A DNA stretch of 47,897 nt, taken from assembly GCA_947448865.1 (NCBI GenBank), contig CANFOW010000012.1, positions 1-47,897 on the forward strand. Reading direction: 5' to 3'. The translations under genes and the position numbers were made by a program. The notes under the pieces are model-generated. The model did no database searches. It had not been told where the DNA came from and saw only the letters and a program-made list of their open reading frames with translations. Source of the stretch: Actinomycetota bacterium. GTDB taxonomy: Bacteria > Actinomycetota > Actinomycetes > S36-B12 > UBA5976. Positions 16,625 to 25,427 of the stretch are shown here, one piece after another. Each line of letters starts with the position of its first letter. Within the stretch, counting starts at the first letter, position 1.

Positions 16625-18763
16625 ATGAAAGTAAACACATCGTGGGCGCGCAAGCTCCTCACGTCTGCTAGTTCGCTAGCACTTGGAATTTCTGGCGTTG
16701 TTGGAGTCACATCCCCAGCGCATGCATACACCCAGTCAGTCACCACGACGTTTGAGTCGGATGATTCGAGTGGTTACACCACGGATGCGTTTTGTGGCAT
16801 TCAGTGGGGTGTGTGGAAACCTACCGATGCAGAGTTTGTCGCTGGCGTTGATTGGACCACTGGCCCTAACTGGAACATTGGTTCGGCATCTGCTGGCTCA
16901 CAAACTGGCAAGGTATTGCGTTTTGTCAAGCCTCAGGCAGCTGCGGGATACGCCGGCATTGTGCTTCAGAACCGTACCGATGGAACCGTACTTTCTGATG
17001 GCCACATGAGCATGTCACTTGATTTCATGTCGTACACCGGAACCAGTGTCCCAGTACAACTGAAAGTCACCGACGCTTCAGATAACAACGCCATCATTGC
17101 GCAAGCAACCAGTAGCAGTTCTGCATCAACCTGGTCAACGTTGAATTTCGATTTCTCTAACCCACTGTCGGGTAGTTACGACTCATCGGTGACCTACTCA
17201 AAGATTGTGCTCATCGCTGACCCAACTAACTCCAACGCTGGAACTGGACACGATGACTGGGGCATTGCATGTGGACAAGCAACAACAGCACTCGCATCCA
17301 CAAGCAAGCTCTACAACGCCGACAACCTCGCATTCGACCTGACTCAGGTATCAATTCCAAAGAATGATCCTTGGGTACAGAACTTTGAAGACGGCACAAA
17401 CTACATCGCATCCGGTACGGGTAACGATTTCGGTTGTGATCCTCGCCAGTCTGCGCTGCAGTGTGGTGCAGGGTATGAACAGTCTTCAATCGTTACTAAT
17501 GCTCCAGTCGGATTCGGTGGAACTAAGGCGCTGAAGATTGTGCGCGGTGGCTTGGAATGGGCTGGGTCCACATTCCTGAAGTCGCGTGGCAATTACAACC
17601 TAATCGCACCAGGCAATTTTGTTGTGACTGCTGACGTCTATGCGCCAGTAGCTGGCAAGACAATTCGAATCAAGGTAGAAAACACGCTCAGTAGCTCTAC
17701 ATCTGTATCAGCAGCTTCAACTGAAACAACTGTTACCGGATGGCACACCTACACATTCGATTTCTCGAGCCCAGTTGAAGGTGCTTTTAATCCAGCAAGT
17801 GTCTACGACAAGGCAAGTGTCTTCATGAACTTCGGTGCTGTCGGCGATGCCGCTGGCGCTACCGGTTCAATTTGGTACATGGACAACGTGACATTCGCAC
17901 CTGTTGTGTTGTCACCACCTGCTCCTCGTACCGCGCCAGCACTCTTGGCAACGTTTGAGACAAGCGATACATCGGGTTACCTGTTAGGCAACTTTGGTAA
18001 CTCATCCTCGGTTGTTGAAAATGCTCCAGCAGGTGGCAACGGTGGAAAGGCTCTCACGTTCTCATACGCCGCGGGTGCTCCTTTCTATGCAGGTATCACG
18101 TTGTTTGACTTCTCCACGGGGACATTCAAGGTGACCGATTCGAGTCACACGACAGTCTCGATGAGCGTCTACTCTGCTTCGGATGCAAGCTTCCTGATTC
18201 GCGGAAAGATTGAAGTTGGCGCTGCAGGAGCTATCTCAGATATTTCTGTTCATAAGGGCTGGCAGCGAGTGACATTCGATTTTGCATCGGATGGAACCTA
18301 CAACCCAGCTGATCAGGAGTACACGAAGTTCTCGCTCTTCCCAGACTTCGTGGACGGAGTCACGGCTAACAAGGCATCTGCGCTGACCATTGCAATTGAT
18401 GACGTCACAATCAACGGTGCAACTGCTCCAAGCTATGGAGCAGCTCCGAAGGTTGGAACATCGACGAGCAAGAAGCCATATGTCACTGGTACTGCTAAGT
18501 CAGGCAAGAAGCTGACTGCGAAGGCAGGAACCTGGTCAGGCAAGGCAACCATCACGAAGACTTACCAGTGGTACGCATGTAATGCGTCGAAGTCTCGCGC
18601 TGCAACAGTGCCTGTTGCGTGTACCGCAATTGCGGGTGCAACTGGCTCAACCTTTACCTTGACGGCAGCTCAAAAGGGCTCGTACGTTTCGGTCAAGGTA
18701 ACGGCTACCAACCTTGCGGGAACTGCGAGCTACTTCGCAAAGACCACAAGCAAGGTCAAGTAA
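16625..18763 (+). CDS. Secreted protein with three carbohydrate-binding-like modules
   Basis: A 712-residue exported protein. The signal peptide ends AHA|Y near residue 34. Three related beta-rich modules follow (about 40-240, 250-430, 440-600). Each opens with an FE-type strand (TTFESDDSSGY, QNFEDGTNY, ATFETSDTSGY) and contains a 'W..YTFDFSSP'-like strand, as in jelly-roll carbohydrate-binding modules. The C-terminal unit (about 605-712; YQWYACN, CTAIAGATGS) is shared with the 867-residue protein upstream. No catalytic residues are recognised. The ATG at 16625 follows GGAGGG, which lies inside the longer frame, so the shorter start is right. The upstream operator ties it to the glucan locus; a polysaccharide-capture role is inferred. 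Confidence 0.85.
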   Translation: MKVNTSWARKLLTSASSLALGISGVVGVTSPAHAYTQSVTTTFESDDSSGYTTDAFCGIQWGVWKPTDAEFVAGVDWTTGPNWNIGSASAGSQTGKVLRFVKPQAAAGYAGIVLQNRTDGTVLSDGHMSMSLDFMSYTGTSVPVQLKVTDASDNNAIIAQATSSSSASTWSTLNFDFSNPLSGSYDSSVTYSKIVLIADPTNSNAGTGHDDWGIACGQATTALASTSKLYNADNLAFDLTQVSIPKNDPWVQNFEDGTNYIASGTGNDFGCDPRQSALQCGAGYEQSSIVTNAPVGFGGTKALKIVRGGLEWAGSTFLKSRGNYNLIAPGNFVVTADVYAPVAGKTIRIKVENTLSSSTSVSAASTETTVTGWHTYTFDFSSPVEGAFNPASVYDKASVFMNFGAVGDAAGATGSIWYMDNVTFAPVVLSPPAPRTAPALLATFETSDTSGYLLGNFGNSSSVVENAPAGGNGGKALTFSYAAGAPFYAGITLFDFSTGTFKVTDSSHTTVSMSVYSASDASFLIRGKIEVGAAGAISDISVHKGWQRVTFDFASDGTYNPADQEYTKFSLFPDFVDGVTANKASALTIAIDDVTINGATAPSYGAAPKVGTSTSKKPYVTGTAKSGKKLTAKAGTWSGKATITKTYQWYACNASKSRAATVPVACTAIAGATGSTFTLTAAQKGSYVSVKVTATNLAGTASYFAKTTSKVK

Positions 18764-18775
18764 GTCCAAATAAAT

Positions 18776-18810
18776 AAGAAAGCCCCTGGGAAACCAGGGG
18801 CTTTCTTATT
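18776..18810 (+). terminator. Strong intrinsic terminator
   Basis: A 14-bp perfect stem (AAGAAAGCCCCTGG with CCAGGGGCTTTCTT) with a GAAA loop, just after the stop at 18763. The A/T-rich stem ends would let it act in both directions, so it can also end the leftward tRNA transcript. Confidence 0.93.
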
Positions 18811-18811
18811 G

Positions 18812-18886
18812 TGGAGCCCCCTATCCGATTTGAACGGATGACCCTCGCTTTACAAGAGCGATGCTCTACCACTGAGCTAAGGGGGC
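18812..18886 (-). tRNA. tRNA-Thr (anticodon UGU)
   Basis: A complete cloverleaf on the minus strand: acceptor GCCCCCT/AGGGGGC, D arm GCTC/GAGC, anticodon stem TCGCT/AGCGA around CTTGTAA, T arm ATCCG/CGGAT around TTCAAAT, discriminator T and an encoded CCA. The anticodon TGT reads ACA threonine codons. Confidence 0.96.
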
Positions 18887-19110
18887 ACGGATTTAAGCAC
18901 GCTTAAACCGTCCCCTAAGTCTAGGAAAATATCCCCAAATGCCCAAACCGTAATTGCGTTACATGCGTTATATCTGCAATTCCCATTGCTCTAGATACTG
19001 CTGAAATGGCAGACTAGAGGGGTTGCCACATGGTGACACTTGGGGCTGAAAAGCCGCAAGACCTTTACAACGGATCGTCCGACACGTGCCTGTCGGTGAA
19101 GGAGAAAATA
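18887..19110 (+). promoter_or_regulatory. Promoter region of the MsiK-type ATPase gene
   Basis: The interval holds no gene. A direct repeat TGCGTTA (18955-18961 and 18964-18970) lies inside an inverted AATTGC/GCAATT pair (18953 to 18980). I cannot assign a -35/-10 pair with confidence. No LacI-type palindrome like those of the glucan operon is present, so the ATPase may be expressed independently of that regulon. Confidence 0.35.
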
Positions 19111-20199
19111 ATGGCTACTGTCGTTTTTTCGCAAGCCACCCGAACATATCCGGGTTCCACAGTCCCAGCCGTCAATGCCCTTGACTTAGAAATCGCCGAT
19201 GGCGAATTTCTTGTTCTTGTTGGCCCATCAGGCTGTGGCAAGTCCACATCGCTGCGCATGCTCGCTGGCCTTGAAGAAGTGAACTCAGGTTCCATCTTCA
19301 TCGGCGATCGTGAAGTTACTGATGTTGCACCTAAAGATCGTGACATCGCGATGGTGTTCCAGAACTACGCGTTGTACCCACACATGAGCGTTGCCGAAAA
19401 TATGGGCTTCGCACTCAAGATCGCTGGCGTCAGCAAGGACGAAATTAATAAGCGCGTAGTTGAAGCTGCGAAGATTCTCGACCTTGAGCCATACCTTGAT
19501 CGCAAGCCGAAGAATCTTTCCGGTGGTCAACGTCAGCGCGTGGCTATGGGTCGTGCAATCGTGCGTAACCCACAGGTCTTCTTGATGGACGAACCACTGT
19601 CAAACTTGGATGCGAAGTTACGTGTTCAGACTCGTACCCAAATTGCTTCACTGCAGCAACGTCTCGGCGTCACAACTGTGTACGTCACGCACGACCAGAC
19701 CGAAGCTATGACCATGGGTGATCGTGTTGCGGTCATGAAAGATGGCTTCTTGCAACAATGCGATACACCACAAGCGCTATACGACCGTCCAGTCAACGCT
19801 TTCGTTGCAGGATTCATCGGATCCCCTGCAATGAATCTGATTGATGTTCGCATCGATAGCGAAGGCGCTGTACTTGGTGACGCACATGTACCGCTTGGAC
19901 AAGATGTGCTTGGAGCTGCGCGAAGTGCAGGACTAGACACAATCACATTGGGCTTCCGTCCAGAAGACACTGTCGTTGGTACTGAAGGCTTTGCAATGCA
20001 TGTCAACATCGTGGAAAGCCTTGGCGCCGATGGTTACATCTACGGCGACATCACCAATGCAAACGGTGAAGTCAACCAGGTCACAATCCGAACTGATGGA
20101 CGCAACATTCCGCGCAAGGGTGAAAATGTTCGCCTGCAAGTCACTGGTGGCCACACGCACGCGTTCAACCCAGCAACGGGTCTTCGCCTAGGCAACTAG
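19111..20199 (+). CDS. msiK: MsiK/UgpC-type ATP-binding subunit for sugar ABC importers
   Basis: A 362-residue CUT1 ATPase: Walker [10 protein letters not shown] (38-46), signature LSGGQRQ (136-142), Walker B FLMDEP (157-162), switch His194, and a C-terminal regulatory TOBE-type domain. In Streptomyces one such ATPase (MsiK) energises several sugar importers. The glucan operon here lacks its own ATPase, which makes this gene the natural partner. The ATG at 19111 follows GAAGGAGA; the longer frame has an atypical N terminus. The downstream DUF4032 gene is the same neighbour as I remember beside Streptomyces msiK. Confidence 0.93.
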   Translation: MATVVFSQATRTYPGSTVPAVNALDLEIADGEFLVLVGPSGCGKSTSLRMLAGLEEVNSGSIFIGDREVTDVAPKDRDIAMVFQNYALYPHMSVAENMGFALKIAGVSKDEINKRVVEAAKILDLEPYLDRKPKNLSGGQRQRVAMGRAIVRNPQVFLMDEPLSNLDAKLRVQTRTQIASLQQRLGVTTVYVTHDQTEAMTMGDRVAVMKDGFLQQCDTPQALYDRPVNAFVAGFIGSPAMNLIDVRIDSEGAVLGDAHVPLGQDVLGAARSAGLDTITLGFRPEDTVVGTEGFAMHVNIVESLGADGYIYGDITNANGEVNQVTIRTDGRNIPRKGENVRLQVTGGHTHAFNPATGLRLGN

Positions 20200-20210
20200 T
20201 TTGAACCCAG

Positions 20211-20244
20211 TGAAAGGACCCAGCCAATCGGTTGGGTCCTTTCA
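20211..20244 (+). terminator. Terminator or attenuator between msiK and the DUF4032 gene
   Basis: A 12-bp perfect stem (TGAAAGGACCCA with TGGGTCCTTTCA) is followed by TCTTTC. The DUF4032 ribosome-binding site begins 9 bp later, so the hairpin may terminate most msiK transcripts while letting some through. Confidence 0.75.
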
Positions 20245-20264
20245 TCTTTCACGAAGGACAACGC

Positions 20265-21569
20265 ATGGCATTTGAAGTAACGGCAGCTCTCACTGACACT
20301 GACCTGTTGTTTCTGCCATGGGCGACTCCGCTGGCAGATTGGTCAGAAGAAACGACCGTTGCGTTACCAAAAGGCATCAGTCGTCACATCGTGAAGTTTG
20401 TTCGGCTGCATGGAATCGTGTACGCAATCAAGGAAACCCAACAGCCTATTGCTGAGCGTGAATATGATTTGCTGCAAAAACTTGTGCGACGTGGTGTGCC
20501 ATGTGTGGAGCCCGTAGGCGTTATCACGGGACGTGTTTCAGATTCAGGCGAGGAACTTCCCGCAGCACTTATGACTCGTCACTTGGAATTCTCGTTGCCC
20601 TATCGAGCACTTTTCTCGAGTACTTTGCGACCCGATACCGCAGAGCGCTTGCTAGATGCGCTGGCTGTGTTGCTCGTACGGCTTCATCTTGTTGGTTTCA
20701 GTTGGGGTGACTGTTCGTTGTCGAATACCTTGTTCCGACGAGACGCCGGTTCGTTTGCTGCCTACCTCGTGGATGCCGAAACCGGCGATTTCCAACCACG
20801 ACTTAGTGATGGGCAACGCGAGTACGACGTCGAGCTTGCAGTGACAAACGCAACGGGCGAACTTATGGATTTGCAGTCTGCTGACTTACTTCACGAGTCA
20901 CTTGATGCCATTGAGACTGGCAAAAAGATTCGTGCCCGATACAACTGGCTATGGAACGAAATCACGTCACCGCTCATTATGGCTTCCAATGAGCGTTACA
21001 AACTTGATGAACGAATCCGCAAACTCAACAACATGGGTTACGACGTCGCTGAGATGCTCACAACCACACCATTGCACCCAAGCGACAATGACATTCGGAT
21101 TGTTATGACTCCCAAAGTCGTAGACGCTGGGCACCACGCTCGACGATTGATCCGCTTGACTGGATTAGATGTTGAAGAAAACCAAGCACGACGATTACTT
21201 AACGACCTTGATCAGTTTCGATTAGAAATTGGCCTTTCTACTAGTGACGAAGAGCTCGCTGCTCATAAATGGGTGACTGAATGCTTTGAACCAATTCTTG
21301 CGATGGTGCCTCGTTCTTTGCGAGGCAAGATAGAGCCAGCCGAGATGTATCACGAAGTGCTGCAACATAGATGGTTCATGTCAGAAAAAGCAGGACATGA
21401 TGTTGGTCGTTTGCCGGCGACAGAGAATTACGTCAGGACTGTGCTCGTAGTGAAACCGGATGAACGCGCCATCATTGGGACTGCAACGGACGAAGTACTC
21501 GAGAACACTCAGGAAATGCGACTAGTTTTTCCAGAAGATCTTCCCGACATTGATGTGAGAAGTAACTAA
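20265..21569 (+). CDS. DUF4032 protein with kinase-like (Kdo/WaaP-type) N-terminal domain
   Basis: A 434-residue cytoplasmic protein. The N-terminal half looks like a lipopolysaccharide-kinase/protein-kinase-like fold: LVRLHLVGFSWGDCSLSNTL contains the HxxGxxWGDxSxxN catalytic-loop pattern, followed by AYLVDAETGDF, comparable to the metal-binding DFG-like aspartate. The C-terminal half is the DUF4032 region. No substrate is known to me. The ATG at 20265 follows GAAGGA; the longer frame overlaps the hairpin. It overlaps the convergent rlmB gene by 4 bp. Confidence 0.88.
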   Translation: MAFEVTAALTDTDLLFLPWATPLADWSEETTVALPKGISRHIVKFVRLHGIVYAIKETQQPIAEREYDLLQKLVRRGVPCVEPVGVITGRVSDSGEELPAALMTRHLEFSLPYRALFSSTLRPDTAERLLDALAVLLVRLHLVGFSWGDCSLSNTLFRRDAGSFAAYLVDAETGDFQPRLSDGQREYDVELAVTNATGELMDLQSADLLHESLDAIETGKKIRARYNWLWNEITSPLIMASNERYKLDERIRKLNNMGYDVAEMLTTTPLHPSDNDIRIVMTPKVVDAGHHARRLIRLTGLDVEENQARRLLNDLDQFRLEIGLSTSDEELAAHKWVTECFEPILAMVPRSLRGKIEPAEMYHEVLQHRWFMSEKAGHDVGRLPATENYVRTVLVVKPDERAIIGTATDEVLENTQEMRLVFPEDLPDIDVRSN

Positions 21570-22528
21570 CTGCGAAGTTTGGCGATCTCGTACATTGCGA
21601 TACCGGCTGCAACACCTGCGTTGAGTGACTCGGTTTCGTCATACATGGGAATCGAGATAACCATGTCGCACGTATCACGCACTAAGCGAGACATGCCGCT
21701 TTGTTCGCCGCCAACGACCAACACAATCGGACCACTGGCAATTGCAGGATCAAACGCATGTAGCTCAACATCGCCGTCGGCATCGAGTCCAACAACGACA
21801 CAGCCTTCTTTGCGGTAAGCCACAAGTGTGCGGGTGATGTTCACAGCACGAGCGACGGGAACCCGGGATGCTGCGCCAGCGGAAGTTTTCCAGGCAGACG
21901 CAGTCATGCCTGCGGCACGACGCTCTGGGATCAGCACTCCGTCAGCACCAAACGCTGCAGACGAACGAATCACAGCTCCGAGGTTGCGTGGATCGGTCAC
22001 TCCATCAAGTGCTACGAAAAATGGTGCATCCGATGCGTCGAAGGCGTCGAATAGAAGGTCTTCTGGATCGGCATATTGGTAAGGCGGAATACGAGCAGCA
22101 ACACCTTGGTGAACTGCGCCATCAGTCATGCGATCAAGTTCGCCACGTGGTGATTCGAGCAATGCGATGCCCTTGTCACTTGCGAGCTGAATGATTTCCT
22201 TGAGGCGATCATCGTTCTCAATATATTGCTGAACGTACACTGCTGCGGCTGGAATGTCTGCGCGTAAAACTTCGAGCACAGAGTTACGCCCTGCTACCCA
22301 CTCAATGCCGTCACGATCACGTGGTCGGCTTACTTTGGCCGACGTGCGCTTTGCTGCTGCTCGTTCCGAAAGTTTCTTTCGCTTCGCAGCTGGGTGGTAA
22401 TCGCGATCAGTTGCCTTAGGTGTTGGACCGCGACCTTCGAGTTTTTGCTTACCTCGTCCGCCTGAACCTACGAGCGGTGCTTTACCGCCTTTGCGCACAG
22501 CGCCTTTACGTTTTGAATTGCCGGCCAT
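21566..22528 (-). CDS. rlmB: 23S rRNA (guanosine-2'-O)-methyltransferase RlmB-like (SpoU family)
   Basis: A 320-residue SPOUT methyltransferase. A basic N-terminal extension (to about residue 75) precedes a substrate-binding domain and the catalytic SpoU domain with DGVTDPRNLGAVIRSSAAFG, VGGEQSGMSR and the knot motif IPMYDETESLNAGVAAGI. It methylates the 2'-hydroxyl of a guanosine in 23S rRNA using S-adenosylmethionine. The ATG at 22526-22528 shares one base with the cysS stop (TAATG) and has GGAGAAG before it. The cysS-rlmB pair is a common actinobacterial arrangement. Confidence 0.93.
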   Translation of the reverse strand: MAGNSKRKGAVRKGGKAPLVGSGGRGKQKLEGRGPTPKATDRDYHPAAKRKKLSERAAAKRTSAKVSRPRDRDGIEWVAGRNSVLEVLRADIPAAAVYVQQYIENDDRLKEIIQLASDKGIALLESPRGELDRMTDGAVHQGVAARIPPYQYADPEDLLFDAFDASDAPFFVALDGVTDPRNLGAVIRSSAAFGADGVLIPERRAAGMTASAWKTSAGAASRVPVARAVNITRTLVAYRKEGCVVVGLDADGDVELHAFDPAIASGPIVLVVGGEQSGMSRLVRDTCDMVISIPMYDETESLNAGVAAGIAMYEIAKLRS

Positions 22529-23922
22529 TACTTCTCCAAAGTCCAACGCACGCCGTCAGCGCCGTCTTCTAAAGCAATGCCTAATGACCGAAGTTCATCA
22601 CGAATCGCGTCTGCTTGCTGAAAATTCTTTTCTTGCTTTGCTTGAGTGCGAGCAGAAATTTCGCGGGAAACGAAATGCTCAAGAACACTTTCAATCTTTT
22701 CTGTCGACACACTCGCGTATTGTGTCCACATGTCGGCTAATGGGTCAACACCCAGAATATCCAGCATGACTCGCACATCTGCAAGTTGCTGAGCAATCTC
22801 AGACACTTTTGCGTTGTTCGCAAGCAACGTATTGCCGGCAGTCACCGATTCGTGTAACACCGCTAACGCAGCAGGCACATTTAGGTCATCATTGAGTGCA
22901 TCTGCGAAAGCCGAAGGGATGGAACCTGCATGATGTTGAGGTGCGATTTCGCTGGCTCGTCGAACAAAGTTTTCGATGCGTTGATAAGCAACCGCAGATT
23001 CTTGCAATGAAGCGTCACCAAACTCGAGGTTGCTGCGATAGTGAGCACTGGCTAAGTACCAACGCAGTTCAATCGGACGCACGCGCTTGACAACTTCCAT
23101 GACCACGAGTGAGTTACCCAACGACTTGCTCATTTTTTCGCCAGCCGTTGTTACCCACGCATTGTGTAGCCAGAAGTTTGCGAAGTCCCCGCCAGATGCT
23201 TTGGACTGCGCGACTTCGTTTTCGTGATGTGGAAAAACAAGGTCAAGTCCGCCGCCGTGAATATCAAAGGCCGTACCTAAATATGCTTGCGCCATCGCCG
23301 AGCACTCTAAGTGCCAACCAGGTCGCCCATCGCCCCACGGTGTTGGCCATGACGGTTCACCGGGTTTTGTTGACTTCCACAAAGCAAAATCTCGTGGGTC
23401 TTTTTTGCGGGATTCTTGTGCCGAGTCTGCGGCAGGAAGTAAGTCATCTATTTTCTGGCCGGACAATTTTCCGTAGTCGGCAAATGATCGCACATCGAAG
23501 TACACATCGGCATCGACAGCATAGGCATGACCACGTTCAATGAGTCGTTCCATCAAGGTGATCATCTGTGTGATGTGACCAGTGGCGCGCGGCTCAACCG
23601 TCGGAGGCGTGCAACCCAAAATTCGGTAAGCCTCTTGGAATTCGCGTTCATAATGTGCAGCGACTGCCCACCATGGTCGGTTTTCAGACTGCTCTTTTGC
23701 CAGAATCTTGTCATCTATATCGGTGACATTACGAACCAAAGTAACTTCGAATCCCGAGCTTCGTAGCCAGCGTGCGAGCACATCGAAAGCGACACCTGAG
23801 CGAATATGGCCAACATGGGGTGAAGATTGCACGGTGGCACCACACACATACATCGATACCTTGCCCGGTACCAGTGGTGTGAAATCGCGTATCGCACGCG
23901 TCGCAGTGTCATAAAGGCGCAC
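22528..23922 (-). CDS. cysS: Cysteinyl-tRNA synthetase
   Basis: A 464-residue class I synthetase that charges tRNA-Cys. The zinc cysteine Cys27 (MYVCGATVQ), the HIGH-type motif HVGH (36-39) and KMSKS (in GEKMSKSLGN, about residue 265) are all present. The protein is full length with a DALR-type C-terminal end. The GTG start at 23920-23922 has no clear ribosome-binding site, but a TAGTCT hexamer lies 7-12 bases upstream, which suits a leaderless transcript. First gene of the cysS-rlmB pair; divergent from rpiB. Confidence 0.97.
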   Translation of the reverse strand: MRLYDTATRAIRDFTPLVPGKVSMYVCGATVQSSPHVGHIRSGVAFDVLARWLRSSGFEVTLVRNVTDIDDKILAKEQSENRPWWAVAAHYEREFQEAYRILGCTPPTVEPRATGHITQMITLMERLIERGHAYAVDADVYFDVRSFADYGKLSGQKIDDLLPAADSAQESRKKDPRDFALWKSTKPGEPSWPTPWGDGRPGWHLECSAMAQAYLGTAFDIHGGGLDLVFPHHENEVAQSKASGGDFANFWLHNAWVTTAGEKMSKSLGNSLVVMEVVKRVRPIELRWYLASAHYRSNLEFGDASLQESAVAYQRIENFVRRASEIAPQHHAGSIPSAFADALNDDLNVPAALAVLHESVTAGNTLLANNAKVSEIAQQLADVRVMLDILGVDPLADMWTQYASVSTEKIESVLEHFVSREISARTQAKQEKNFQQADAIRDELRSLGIALEDGADGVRWTLEK

Positions 23923-24028
23923 GAGACAAGACTACTTAAGAAATTGACGCCTACGAAATGCTGTTGTTTGCGTTCCTGCCTAGGTGGCTAGGCGATAATT
24001 GAGCAATATCACCGCTCAAAGGATGGCC

Positions 24029-24484
24029 ATGAAGATAGCAATCGGAAGCGATCACGCTGGATTTAATCTCAAAGAGAACCTGCGGATCTGGCTGCTCGAA
24101 CAAGGTCATGATGTGCAGGATTTCGGGACCCATTCCGATGAACGCACCGACTACCCAAAGTACGGTCAGGCTGTCGGTCTAAGCGTGGCACACGGAGAGT
24201 CGGACTTTGGCGTGCTTGTGTGCGGTTCAGGCCAAGGCATCTGTATGGCGGCCAACAAGGTTGCAGGCGTGCGGGGCGGCGTTATTCGCGACGAACAAGA
24301 CGCATTGATGACGCGCGCTCATAATGATGCGAATGTCGCATGCTTTGGTGAACGAATAACCACACCAAGTGTGGCAATTGAAGCATTAGCAATGTTTCTA
24401 CGCACCGAGTTCGAAGGCGGTCGTCACGAGACGCGCGTTGAACAATTAGGCGTTATTGATTCAGGTGACTCACTACAGAGTTAG
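24029..24484 (+). CDS. rpiB: Ribose-5-phosphate isomerase B
   Basis: A 151-residue RpiB of the usual length, interconverting ribose 5-phosphate and ribulose 5-phosphate in the pentose phosphate pathway. The N-terminal IAIGSDHAGF, catalytic Cys65 in VCGSGQGI and the HND pattern in RAHNDANVACFG are intact. Of three possible starts the ATG at 24029 is best, with AAAGG six bases before it; the ATG at 24023 overlaps that site and a further TTG lies at 23999. Divergent from cysS. Confidence 0.95.
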   Translation: MKIAIGSDHAGFNLKENLRIWLLEQGHDVQDFGTHSDERTDYPKYGQAVGLSVAHGESDFGVLVCGSGQGICMAANKVAGVRGGVIRDEQDALMTRAHNDANVACFGERITTPSVAIEALAMFLRTEFEGGRHETRVEQLGVIDSGDSLQS

Positions 24485-24522
24485 TCCTATGGAATTCGAA
24501 TAGGAATCTGACTCACGTCTCG

Positions 24523-24870
24523 TCAGCTAAGAAATCTGTGAAGTTCAGATGGAATCTCGGGCGCAGTGAAAACCCATGATGCGAATTCGCCTTCCCGAAA
24601 CGAAATAACAAAACCTGGATTCTTTTTATAGACGGCGCAAAAGTTTTTTGAATGACGCATACGCCATGTACCTAAAGCAACAACCCAAGGAATTCCCGTT
24701 CCTGGTGCACGGAATCCATGTATCTCGGGGGCCAACCATAGATTCGGATACGCAGTTATTTCGACTATGTCAGTCACTCGCGCTTGTGGTGAGCGATGCA
24801 GGGCGAAGACGATTTCAGTTCGTGTAAGCACGAGCGTCATGGTGTCTTTGTTTACATCAACATGTGCCAT
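24523..24870 (-). CDS. Small protein, possibly PH-like domain, unknown function
   Basis: A 115-residue soluble protein with alternating beta-strand pattern (TLVLTRTEIVFAL, ITAYPNLWLA, GFVISFREGEFASWVFT) and no signal or membrane segment. The strand order followed by a short C-terminal helix resembles bacterial PH-like domains, but I cannot name the family. The ATG at 24868-24870 is preceded by GGACC. It is convergent with rpiB and about 115 bp downstream of a small membrane-protein gene on the same strand. Confidence 0.6.
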   Translation of the reverse strand: MAHVDVNKDTMTLVLTRTEIVFALHRSPQARVTDIVEITAYPNLWLAPEIHGFRAPGTGIPWVVALGTWRMRHSKNFCAVYKKNPGFVISFREGEFASWVFTAPEIPSELHRFLS

Positions 24871-24984
24871 TATTTGCGGTCCTTAGAATTTGGAATTCTA
24901 TTTTCATTTTATGCGCCTAAAACTTAAAAAGATGCGTTGACTTGATAGTTCAGAGAATCAATGACCTGCATGCAGAAAGAATTG

Positions 24985-25371
24985 CTATTTTTCTCGAGCA
25001 AACTTCACAGCAAGCGCGGCCATCACGAGTACGAAAGTTCCAAACCCGATCCACACGACGGGGGACACATGACGAGCTGTGGCAATAACGTAAACATCTG
25101 GGGCAATGAAACATCCACTGGCGATTGCGAAATATTTGGCAAACATTGGCGACTTATCAAGCCACGAAAAGGCAGCCTTGGCTGAATAGATGGCATATGG
25201 AATGGTCGTAACCAAATCAACAATGAGATATCCATAAGCACTCGTCCCATGGGTCCCAAATACGTGACCGATGATGACGGCCCGCGTGACAGACCAGACA
25301 AGCGAAATCGCAATCCACCCCAGAGTGTAATTGCGCCTCACCGCCGAATTTCGCCAATCAGGAAGCCTCAT
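24985..25371 (-). CDS. Small integral membrane protein, unknown function
   Basis: A 128-residue protein with four hydrophobic segments (about 15-35, 43-62, 76-93, 100-122). The N terminus is basic (MRLPDWRNSAVRR) and the end is FAREK. I recognise no family. It is divergent from the phosphatidylcholine-synthase-like gene, with only 56 bp between starts, so both must be driven from a compact region. Confidence 0.65.
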   Translation of the reverse strand: MRLPDWRNSAVRRNYTLGWIAISLVWSVTRAVIIGHVFGTHGTSAYGYLIVDLVTTIPYAIYSAKAAFSWLDKSPMFAKYFAIASGCFIAPDVYVIATARHVSPVVWIGFGTFVLVMAALAVKFAREK

Positions 25372-25427
25372 TTAATTACCGTACCGTCTAGGTCGCACAG
25401 CTTCGTCGATACACATACCCTTGAGAC

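Noticed and set aside
23109-23543. Plus-strand open frame of 144 codons within cysS
   Set aside because: It lies wholly antisense to an intact cysS and has no recognisable product.
24485-24505. TCCTAT/ATAGGA hairpin after rpiB as a terminator
   Set aside because: Stem of six mostly A/T pairs, nine-base loop and no T-run.
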